A stretch of 64,000 bases of DNA from Rotaria sordida (taxonomy: Eukaryota > Rotifera > Eurotatoria > Philodinida > Philodinidae), in contig CAJNOL010001002.1 in NCBI GenBank assembly GCA_905250125.1, positions 23,509-87,508 on the forward strand, in the 5' to 3' direction. The notes under the pieces were generated by a model that worked only from the letters and a program-made list of their open reading frames with translations, searched no databases and was not told the DNA's origin. The position numbers were made by a program, and so were the translations under genes. Positions within the stretch are counted from its first letter, which is position 1. The number at the start of each line of letters is the position of its first letter. Shown in pieces: positions 12,823 through 22,035 of the stretch.

Positions 12823-13225
12823 CTACCGAAAGTGTGAATGCGTACCCAATTTAATGCCTTTTATTTCTTCGCATAAATTTTAATAGGTTGACTAGAGAAA
12901 TATAAACGACATCATATTTTGTACTGTAAACTATACTCTAGAAAATGTACTTTTCATTTTTTGCACTTAGCTCACTCAATTATCTATCTGAACAAAAATT
13001 TGAAGTATACTTCAAGTCATTAAAAGTTTCTAAGATCTTTCATGCTTTTATTTTGAAAAGCAAAGAAGTGAGCCAAGTGCAAAAAAAATATGAAAAGTAC
13101 ATTTTGTATAGCATTGTTTAAAGAACAAAATACAATGTTGCTCATGTTTTTCTAGTCAACCGTTCAAAACTTATAAGAAGAATAAAATGCATTATGATGG
13201 TAACGCACTCATTCTTCCAGTAATA
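12823..13225. repeat. Inverted-repeat element, arms about 160 bases
   Basis: Arms 12823-12982 and 13065-13225 are inverted copies. Both carry GGTTGACTAGA or its equivalent, AAAATGTACTTTTCAT and TTTTGCACTTAGCTCACT (or TTGCACTTGGCTCACT). The loop is about 80 bases. No coding frame is present, so it is a MITE-like element between the Kazal and LRR genes. Confidence 0.65.
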
Positions 13226-13713
13226 GAACTAGCCGGACAAGCCGTTCCCAATTTGAATTTAAAAAAAACATAAGAAATTTGACTAATCTATGATATTATT
13301 GTAAGACAATGAAAACTTGAGAATTTTCTTATACAATTTAATCTTTTATTTTATTTTTTTTGTAAGTTCAAGATGGGATTTAAGTTAGAACGAAACCCAC
13401 GGTATTATATTTTCATTTAAACATAGATATCATTTGCATAATATAATTAGTTCAGTAAAAATATAGCTATTCACCAAGGAAAGATTAAATGATTTAATTC
13501 ATTACCCATGTTAAGAAAATATTTTTAAGAAAAATTCATAATTTAAATAAAAATTTTCTTTCAACATTATTCTAATCGCCAAATGTTACATCTCTTTCAA
13601 TAACATGTAATTTATCGACATGTAAAGGAACATGTAAAGGAAGAGGTTAAAGCCGATATATTTTGTTTCTAATCAGCATGAATCATGTAAAATTCATAAT
13701 TTGTTTGTAATTT
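13226..13713. other. Intergenic, nothing recognised
   Basis: AT-rich spacer downstream of the LRR gene. No repeat or gene was seen. Confidence 0.4.
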
Positions 13714-14922
13714 TTATACTGTAGATTTGTCCTTTACAGCTATTCTTGTTTTCTCTGCATGAGTCTTTTTACTTTTGTATTTGTAGTCTTTATACAAAAA
13801 CTTCATTTCTCTAGTAAAATTACTTTTCTCATAATTAAAAATTCTACATACTGTACTAGTTATATCTCTTTTATATTGTTTAATAATTGGTGTAGTATAT
13901 TTTGATTTCATAAATTCTTGACTTGGCCTTATTGTTGAAGGTAATTCAATGATTTTTATAGTTTTCTTTTCAAATATATTTGTCCAAGGTTGAAATAAAC
14001 TTTGTTGACCATAAAAAGCTTTACAATAATGTTCTGTTATTCCATCTTCCATTTTACATATATTATTTGTTTTTTTTTTATTAATAATTAATGGTAATGA
14101 ACATGAACCACATAATGGTGCATGTTGCCATTGAAGAAATTTTCCACCTCTATTCCAATCCATACAACCAGAATTAGGACTAATATGAAAAAGTATATAA
14201 TTATTATCTCGTGTTGCATATTTTAACCATTCATATTCACATCGATGACAATCATCATTAACTTTTAAGAAAAAATCTTGTAAATATGGAAATAAACGTA
14301 TATAAGAATAATTTAATGGATGATTAAATGAAGAAAAATTTAAACGTAAAATATGTAAATTAGGAAATTTATCTAATAAAATATTTTTATTACCTAAATC
14401 TGTATGATCAAGTATAAGAACATGTAAACGTTTCATAATTAAACATGATTGATTAGAAAAAAAATTTTCTAAACTTGGTGAAAAATTTGTTAAATGTAAA
14501 TAAAATAAATTTGATGATAATGTATTAAATGAACATAGAGTTTTATTTATTATTGTTGTTCGATGAAATATTAAAAATTGAAATCTACGAAATACTTTTG
14601 CATATTGATTTATATTCCAATTTTTAATAATTGAATCTGTTATTTCAAGTGCTGTTATATCATGAGAATATTTTAATAAATATGGATAAATATTTGAAAG
14701 ATTTTCAACATAACGACATGTTATCATTTTATAAAATTTGAATGTAAATTGTTTACCACCTAAACGTATACTACATTCAGTTGTCGAACCAAATAACATT
14801 CTATTAATAAGTTGTGTTGAACGTGTTTTAGTATGAAAATATATTGAATTAGATGAAATTCTATTAATTACAGAATTAATCAGAATTAAGATGATTATTA
14901 ATGATAAACAATTCATGATCAA
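13714..14922 (-). CDS. Secreted leucine-rich-repeat protein
   Basis: A single open exon of 402 codons from the ATG at 14922. The N-terminus (MIMNCLSLIIILILINSV) is a plausible signal peptide. Residues from about 60 to 220 contain irregular leucine-rich repeats, for example LHVLILDHTDLGNKNILL and LHILRLNFSSF. A cysteine-bearing block follows that resembles an LRR C-terminal cap (CHRCEYEWL, then CMDWNRGGKF and APLCGSCSLPL). No membrane span follows; the last 100 residues are basic and polar (KSKKTHAEKTRIAVKDKS). An LRR ectodomain normally binds another protein outside the cell. The neighbouring ephrin and Kazal genes share strand and secretory signals but show no operon-like overlap. I cannot assign an orthologue. 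Confidence 0.65.
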   Translation of the reverse strand: MIMNCLSLIIILILINSVINRISSNSIYFHTKTRSTQLINRMLFGSTTECSIRLGGKQFTFKFYKMITCRYVENLSNIYPYLLKYSHDITALEITDSIIKNWNINQYAKVFRRFQFLIFHRTTIINKTLCSFNTLSSNLFYLHLTNFSPSLENFFSNQSCLIMKRLHVLILDHTDLGNKNILLDKFPNLHILRLNFSSFNHPLNYSYIRLFPYLQDFFLKVNDDCHRCEYEWLKYATRDNNYILFHISPNSGCMDWNRGGKFLQWQHAPLCGSCSLPLIINKKKTNNICKMEDGITEHYCKAFYGQQSLFQPWTNIFEKKTIKIIELPSTIRPSQEFMKSKYTTPIIKQYKRDITSTVCRIFNYEKSNFTREMKFLYKDYKYKSKKTHAEKTRIAVKDKSTV

Positions 14923-15098
14923 GTGTTTTTTGAACTTGGAAATGAATCAAAATAAAGATAAATAGACAGACAAAATCGACAGACATTCTTTTTCTTTTCC
15001 TATTTCATCTCAACAGTTGTCTATTGAAAAATATTTAATCAGATCATATTACACTACTACTGAGGTAGAAAGCACGAAACACAAACACAGACAATCAA

Positions 15099-15785
15099 TT
15101 AAACTTTTGATTTAGTCAGTAAACAACATACAAACAACACGAAAGTCAAATAAAAATTTTGACTAGTAATTGAAGATAATGATGAAAAAGAAAAAAAACG
15201 TTTATCTAAATCAATAAAACTTAAATTTGTTCGTTTAGCTACAATAGGTGTTGGCCATTGTCGATATTCATCATAATAATGTCGATAATATTTTTGTACA
15301 TTAATAATCAATTTCATTTTTTTTGTACGACATAAACCATTATAACGTTGATCGATATCCGATAATTTACCAGATGATGTTGATATAAAATAATATAAAT
15401 GTCCAGCATGAAATTCTGGTAAATTTGGATAAGGTAAATATTTTGATATTGATAATGTATACATTAATCGTGTATCAAATGGTTTATTACATTTTAATAA
15501 TGGATTATAATTTGTTGTATTACAATGATAATAATCATTTTCATTAACAAGATAAAGTGTATTATATTCTATATTAATATTGGAATATTGATCTTCATCA
15601 TAATAAGGACAAAGAAAATCAATTAAATCTCCAAGATAAACAGTTAAAAAACCGGATGAATGAAAAAATCTATTTGATGAATTCCAATAAATTTGTAAAT
15701 GTTGTCGATGATGACGATAATTTCCAAAACACATAATTAAAATTGAAAACATTAGAAAATGAATAAATATATATGTTAATGACAT
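15099..15785 (-). CDS. Ephrin (GPI-anchored type)
   Basis: A 228-codon intronless frame from the ATG at 15785. After a signal peptide (about residues 1-20) comes an ephrin receptor-binding domain: LQIYWNSSNRFF matches the family hallmark of an aromatic-x-WNSSN block. DLIDFLCPYYDED corresponds to the conserved D-CP-Y segment, and EYNTLYLVNENDYYHC, LKCNKPFD and FHAGHLYYFISTSSG follow in the usual order. The four expected cysteines are present. The C-terminus is a small-residue stretch followed by the hydrophobic FYLTFVLFVCCLL, the usual GPI-attachment signal, so a class A-like anchor is likely. Ephrins bind Eph receptor kinases on neighbouring cells and steer cell contact and axon guidance. Lack of introns is unusual for an ephrin and could mean retrocopy origin or intron loss. 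Confidence 0.9.
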   Translation of the reverse strand: MSLTYIFIHFLMFSILIMCFGNYRHHRQHLQIYWNSSNRFFHSSGFLTVYLGDLIDFLCPYYDEDQYSNINIEYNTLYLVNENDYYHCNTTNYNPLLKCNKPFDTRLMYTLSISKYLPYPNLPEFHAGHLYYFISTSSGKLSDIDQRYNGLCRTKKMKLIINVQKYYRHYYDEYRQWPTPIVAKRTNLSFIDLDKRFFSFSSLSSITSQNFYLTFVLFVCCLLTKSKV

Positions 15786-17065
15786 GAGAAATCATAAGAC
15801 ATCGATTAATGTCTATATCTAGAAATAAGATATTGATTGAGATGAAAGTCATATATTCCATATGCATGAGTTAAGAATTACATAATCAAAAGAAAATTAC
15901 AACGTTTATGATAGAACAAACATTACCCTGCGTGTCTAATAGTCTCGCATTTTTCTTGCATGTTCACTAGATGTACGTGTGTGATCATTCGTAAGCTCAA
16001 GGATATGTCTTACTCATTGATTCTATCATAGAAAATATGTTACCTTGTACCAATAACTATTTCGAATTGTCAATAATTTCATTTGTCTCAAAGAAAGAAA
16101 TGAAATTATTCTGAAGCATCCTTACATATATATATATATATATATACATGTATTGTAACTGAACGTAATAATAATATCCTTTTGAAGGTATTATATATAT
16201 ATTCTCAAATATGTTGATGAAGGTTATTTCAAATGAACGATTTTTAAAGTCTTCATGCAGTATTTTTTAAAAAAGCGTGAAAGGTCCTTTCTTATTCATC
16301 CTTGCACTTACCTTTTAAAGTTGATGTTATTTAAATCTGTTTGCATTGCCAATGACATGTTAAAAATTTTTAAACTTCTATTTTGTTTGAAACTTTCATA
16401 AATAATAGACTTTTTCAACATATATTTATTTATTCTTGATTAATTATATTTAAATTAACAAAAGATCATAGTTAATCATATATTGTATCTTTCATATAAA
16501 TAATATCATCTTAAAATTCTTTGATTTCATAATCGAAAAAAAAAAGAGAAAAATTGGTACTCTAGATTTTTTTTTTCATATGCTCTTCTACAGTTCAATT
16601 ATCATCAAGAGAGAAAAAGAAACAGTTGGTACTCAAATGATGAAGAAATAAAAAGAAACTTGTATGTATTCATTCTTTCAATATATTGTTTGGTCATTTT
16701 ATACTTCATCTCATCATCATTCACACTATTGAATGGATTCACGCATCATCTCTTTATTCATGCAATCTCATAGTTCTATATAAGACTATTCAAATGATTT
16801 ATTTACTTCAATGAAAAAAGAAACGAATTGTGTCATTTTATTTCTATTTAAAAAAAAAATAATAAAGACTCTTAAAAATAGAATGAAGAATGTGTTATAT
16901 TTTCCCATAGAAACGACGGAAACTATTTCCTTGGAATATGACACTCATATTTAATTGTCATCATTTTCACACAAGAAACATTTTTTTTTTTCTTTACACT
17001 TTTATTAAAGTACAAAAAAAAAAGTATATTTGATTTAGATATTTCTATTTTACTTTTATTGAAAT
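15786..17065. other. Intergenic between divergent genes; AT dinucleotide repeat
   Basis: This is the shared upstream region of the ephrin (minus) and the 315-residue protein (plus). It holds an AT dinucleotide run near 16127-16146 and several poly-A/T tracts. No specific promoter motif could be assigned. Confidence 0.5.
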
Positions 17066-18013
17066 ATGTCGAATAATGAAAGTGAAACATTGGAAGAACG
17101 TTTAGCTAAACGACGTCTCTTGCATAGAAGAAGACTTTTAGATAACAAAAATTCTTCTGTTGAATCAGAAATAATACCAATTAATCGTAGTCCAACAACA
17201 ACACAGTCACTTGATCGTCAATCAAATAAACGTCTTTCTCGAACAAAATTTGTTGATGAACATAAAACATCATTGCCAACCATTCAAAATTCAGAATTAC
17301 TACCAAATGAAAACACAAATTCAAAATCAAATTATATTTCATCCAACAATAAAACTAATTCAACTCCTCTTCCATCACGATTATCTAAATATCAATGTTT
17401 CGATTCTGAAAATGAAAAACAAATTTCATCAAACGCTCTTTCTATTAATGAACAGCAACAAAATGAAAAATTCATCATTAATAACAACACGGTTTCATCA
17501 ACACTTCTACCAATGATTTCTTCTACAACTATCGAAAAGTCAAATCCAATTCAACAAGAAATTGACAAAGATTCTTCTTCACATCAAGATAAAAAACCTG
17601 TCGTTATTAAAGAAAATCTTTCATCCATATTCCGTCCGATTATTCCTCTTACAACTACCGAAAAATCTAATTCAATTGTACATGAGACTCGTGAGAATCC
17701 TACTTCAAATCAAATCAAAGATCATTCTCACACAACATTCGATTATCCATTGCGTTATCCACGACCAAATACCGATCATTCACAACAACAATTTAATTTT
17801 ACACCACTCGATTCAAAGTCTGTTGCACGTGCTAAATCAGAAGAAATCATATCAACAAATAAATCCAAACATCAACTAACTGATTCAAAATATCCTAAAC
17901 TAAATTTATTAGCACTTTCATATTTATTTAATAGACGTATGATTGCTGCTGGATTAGCTCCTATGTCATCATTTGATTATGAACAACCACAACGTAAAAC
18001 TGTTTGGGATTGA
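17066..18013 (+). CDS. Uncharacterised Ser/Asn-rich protein with conserved-looking ends
   Basis: A 315-codon single-exon frame with an A-rich context before its ATG. The N-terminus (LEERLAKRRLLHRRRLLD) is strongly basic and likely helical. The middle 220 residues are polar and low complexity (Ser, Thr, Asn, Gln) and probably disordered. The C-terminus (LLALSYLFNRRMIAAGLAP, then FDYEQPQRKTVWD) is compact and ends right before the stop, which suggests a short binding motif. There is no signal peptide or membrane span, so a cytoplasmic or nuclear location is likely. I do not recognise the family. Overlapping frames at 17211-17516 and 17562-17879 are shadows. Confidence 0.65.
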   Translation: MSNNESETLEERLAKRRLLHRRRLLDNKNSSVESEIIPINRSPTTTQSLDRQSNKRLSRTKFVDEHKTSLPTIQNSELLPNENTNSKSNYISSNNKTNSTPLPSRLSKYQCFDSENEKQISSNALSINEQQQNEKFIINNNTVSSTLLPMISSTTIEKSNPIQQEIDKDSSSHQDKKPVVIKENLSSIFRPIIPLTTTEKSNSIVHETRENPTSNQIKDHSHTTFDYPLRYPRPNTDHSQQQFNFTPLDSKSVARAKSEEIISTNKSKHQLTDSKYPKLNLLALSYLFNRRMIAAGLAPMSSFDYEQPQRKTVWD

Positions 18014-18413
18014 ATATTATCAAGTTTCTTTTCTTTTTCTAAGTTCTTGTTTTATATTAATATGTATTCCTGCACCATATTTATCAATCTGAGAAAATAA
18101 TAAAAAGAATATATATATATTTTTTTTTTGTTTTTTGAATTGAGAATATAATTACTTTGTATGAAATAATATATTTTCAAAAATTATCATGGAATCATTT
18201 CATCTAATTTTTCATAACTATTAATATTAGAATCATTTGATGAAGATGATAATAAAGGTAGAAAAATTTTTTCTGATTCATTATTATTATTGTGCTATTA
18301 ATAAAAATAAAAATGATTTTTATTTTATTTTTTTCCCTATAATACAAACTGTAATGCTTGTTTTCTCTTCGGAAGTATGCGTTCTATTAAATATTTATTT
18401 AAATAAAAAGAAT

Positions 18414-20849
18414 TCAATAATTTAAAACTAACTTCACATCTGTAGTCATAACCGTTGGATTAATACTTGAATTATCTATTGTTTCTCGTATAAAATTAAA
18501 ATTATCCGTATGATTATAATTATAAAGTTTTGGTTCATCATAAACAATTGTATCCTTTGAATCCATATCTAAGGTAAAAACAAAAGTTCGAATGAGAAGT
18601 ATTTTTCTTTGTTTGTTTTTACCTTGTACATTTAAATGAATATTATATTTTGCCATTCCAATTTGATTTGTTGATGTACATATAATATTTTGATATATTC
18701 TATAGATAATATGTAACCAACAACAACGTTTTGAACACCAAACAAATGATGTATTCTGAAATTCAGTAATCATTGACCATGAATATGTTGGATATGGAAC
18801 AGCATCCAAATTACAGCACATTAAATATTTTGAATATAAATTAACATTAAGTGTACGTTCATAAATATTATCAGGTGATTTAGGAGGATCTTGAAAAATA
18901 AAACTATGATAGATTTTTATAAAAAACAAAAATAATAATAATAATAATAATAATATTCTTACGAATAATTGTTAATACAATTCGCTGATAAATAATTGTT
19001 TCTGTTCGACATATATATATTCCAGCATCAGCTATTGTTACTGAATTAATTTTAGTATCTTCATCATATAATGTTGGAAGTGTTGTCATTAAATAATAAT
19101 TAAAAGAAAGAAAATTCCATTGAATAGATAATGTCATATTTGATGGACAATGAAAATAAACAGAATCACCTATAATTAATATTAATAATTTTCATATAAA
19201 TATTAAATTATCATATACCTTCAAAAGCAATACGATATATATCACGTTCATTTGTATTCATTTCAAGAAAATCATTAGTTTTTAAATATTCATCTGATAA
19301 AAATGGAGTATCTAAATCGAAATATTATATTCTATTTAAAAATAAAAATGAATATTACAATAACCTTTTTTAATTAATGTTTGTACACGTATACCAACAC
19401 ATGTTGTATCCATATGTAATTTACAAAAGAGATGTGTAGTACTTCGAATATGTTTAACAACTAAACCCGTACGATTATAACGAATTGTTTGTTTACTATC
19501 AATTAATTCAATAAATTGTTCATTAAAACCATAATTAAAATACATAGGTCGACAAATAGTCACTAGATTTTCATGAAACTCTGTCAATTTTGTCCAATTA
19601 CGATCAATCGAACGTGCACCTATAATTGAAACTAATTAAGGTACTGAAAATTCGAAATTTGAGCAAAATTTTTTTTGTTATGGTAGGATAAAGCTCGTTG
19701 AATTATCTCTAAAAATGTTGGTTTTCACATATTCAAATGATGTTTTTGTAGTGAAACGAAGAAAAATTAAGTTTTAAAAAAAAATCAGAAAAACTAATAA
19801 AAATTGAAATACACTGAAAGCATCAAGTGTCAATAGTCTCAATCTTTATCTGAATATTGTTTTCTTGATTTTACTCGTGATATAGTTAGGAAAAAAATTA
19901 TACATGTCATTTGAAAAATATTGTTTAATTGTTGAGAAAATCAATTTTTTCCTAATTATATGACGAGAAAAATCAAAAAGAAAATGCGGATAAATATTAA
20001 GATTAGTGAGGCTTGATGTCTCTGGTATATTTCAATATTTATTGGTTTTTCTTAATTTAATTTTCCTTCGTTTTACTATAATAACATACTCGGAATATAT
20101 CACAAACAATTTTGCTCAAGTTTTAAATTGTTGGCATCTTAAAAAAAAGCTGTTAGCATAATCTCTGCAAGATTAACATGTAAAATACGATCTAGTTTTT
20201 ATTGCTGTTTTACAGAGAGATCGTTTTATTCTATCTATTTTGATATACATTTCTTCATCATTATTTTACTTCATACACAAGAAATATGACAAGCAAGTAG
20301 TTCTTGTATTATAAGAAGACGTTGTTATTACCAATGTCTGTCACAGTGTGTAACGAAGAAGAAACATTGCTAAGAATGTCTGTCATGTCTGTGAGAAGAG
20401 GAATTTACACATTTATATTCCTACGCTTCAACACTCCTTTTAGATCGTGTTTCACAAAAAAAACTATTAAAAATATTTTTTTTCAAATTACCATTTGAAA
20501 AAATAAAAACACTACGTGAATATAATGGTTCATAATTTGTATGACATTGATAGAATCCATCACGATTTTTATCAAACTCATTTAAACGGATTAATTTATC
20601 ATTTATAATCTCAATTTTTCCATTATTTAAATATAATTTCCAATAAACAATATTCTTTGAATTACATTCTAATAAATAAGATTTATCAAAAGGTATATAA
20701 ATAGATGATGGAAATTCTAATCCATTAAGCAATAAATCATCATCTATAGATAGAAATTTTAATTATCAATTAATTAATAATCATGATTTACTTTGAACAG
20801 CGATGATTGCAACAAACAATTGACATAGATAAGCAAAGATCATATTCAT
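18414..20849 (-). CDS. Secreted immunoglobulin-domain protein, seven exons
   Basis: Exons, minus strand: 20849-20792, 20743-20492, 19619-19365, 19311-19219, 19169-18963, 18889-18623 and 18568-18414. All junctions are GT-AG, codons stay in phase and the sum is 428 residues. A signal peptide starts MNMIFAYLCQLF. The first Ig-like domain has LLECNS, YWKLY and GFYQCH; the second has VTICRP and LFCKLH; the third has VYFHCPS, QWNFL and the classic DAGIYICR; a fourth, weaker one has LMCCNL, SWSMI and ICTSTN. No transmembrane segment or kinase follows, so as modelled the protein is secreted. It resembles ectodomains of cell-adhesion or receptor proteins without a clear orthologue. The last exon joins are the least certain, because the 54-base intron before 18568 is itself in frame. 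The second intron (19620-20491) contains an R1 repeat. Confidence 0.7.
18931..18954. repeat. AAT trinucleotide microsatellite
   Basis: Eight uninterrupted AAT-type units lie within the intron between exons 5 and 6 of the Ig-domain gene, next to the splice donor. Confidence 0.85.
19655..20480. repeat. R1 repeat, fold-back copy inside an intron of the Ig gene
   Basis: The arms at about 19655-19895 and 19947-20130 are inverted copies sharing TTGAGCAAAATT, CGTTTCACTA or its complement, and GATTTTACTCGTGATATA. The right flank (20135-20470) also matches the flank of the copy at 48930-49235, for example AGTAGTTC and CTTTTAGATCGTGTTTCACA. The repeat unit is therefore longer than the fold-back alone. 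It fills most of intron 2. Confidence 0.7.
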
Positions 20850-21074
20850 TTTAGAATAAATTTATTAAGCGCAAAATAAGTAACTATACAACAACAATTA
20901 ATTTTTTTCTTTTTTCTTCTAAATCTTTATTGAGAAAAAAAAATAATAAAGCACTGGAATAATAGCGAATAATTCTTGAATATAAAGAATATATTACAAA
21001 AGAAATTTCAAGCAAAAAAAAACTCAGATTTATTATACAAATTCAAGAAGAATGTTCTTATTTTTTAAATGATT

Positions 21075-22035
21075 TCAAGCAAAATTTTCTTCATGTATAT
21101 TTGAAATTAATTTATAATGCGCAATTCTTTCTTCTTCATCATAATCATCATCATCATCAGTTTCACTATTATTTAATTTAATATGTGATTTCATTGACAT
21201 ATAAATTAATAAATAAACAATAATTAATATCAAAGCATCACCAGCTAAATGATATGCATATGACATTGTTAATAATGAAACTGATCGATGAGAGTTAGGT
21301 TCCCAAACAAATAATGGATTTGTTGTTTTAGGCCATATAACAAATGCTGCTTGAAGAAACCATGTACCTTGTGTTAAAGCAAAAAAACTTCGTGCAATAA
21401 TAAACCAAAAATTATCTGGATCAAAAGTTTCACATAAAGCTCCAATCATTGAACATACTATTGTTAAACCAACTAATTGATGTATATGAGCATCAATCAT
21501 AGATCGAGCATGTAAATGAAATACCATCATTAAACCTTCTATAGCAAAAGCTAAGAATCCCATAGCTTGTGTTATACGTTTTAGTACTAAAATTTTATAA
21601 TGAACAAGTATTTCAACCCATGCACCAAGAAAAAAACCAAATAGCATTGCTGTATGATGAGCATTTTCCTCTCTAATATGAGGTGTTGGTTCTTTGTTAT
21701 AACCATTATGTATTTCAATTGAAAAATGAATAGTTGTTATGAGAATTTTTATAATACTTTCTAAAGGCAAATGACGAAGAGTTTTACTTGGTAAACAATT
21801 AAATGGATATGTTGTTGATCCTCGAAATTTGACTTGTTTTTGTTTTTCTTCTCCAATCGTTTCACTAGCTAATGATCTCAGATAACGTACACAATTATTG
21901 ATATGCCACCAAAACGCGAATAAAATAAAAAATATACCTAAATAAATTTACAAAAAAAAAAATTTTTACTTAAACATAAGACATAATGTTTTTCCAAAAC
22001 ACACCGGGTGCAATATGTCCAATCCACGATCCCAT
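21075..22035 (-). CDS. TMEM45: TMEM45 family (DUF716) multi-pass membrane protein
   Basis: Two exons, minus strand: 22035-22005 and 21937-21075, joined by a 67-base GT-AG intron, giving 297 residues. The start MGSWIGHIAPGIFFILFAFWWH matches the family's opening pattern of Gly-His, Pro-Gly, Phe and Trp-Trp. Several membrane helices follow, with the characteristic HHTAMLFGFFLGAWVEI, FAIEGLMMVFHLHARSMIDA and GTWFLQAAFVIW blocks. The tail is acidic (ETDDDDDYDEEE). Members are membrane proteins of secretory and endosomal membranes with poorly known function. The first exon encodes only about ten residues and was placed by homology and phase. Confidence 0.9.
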
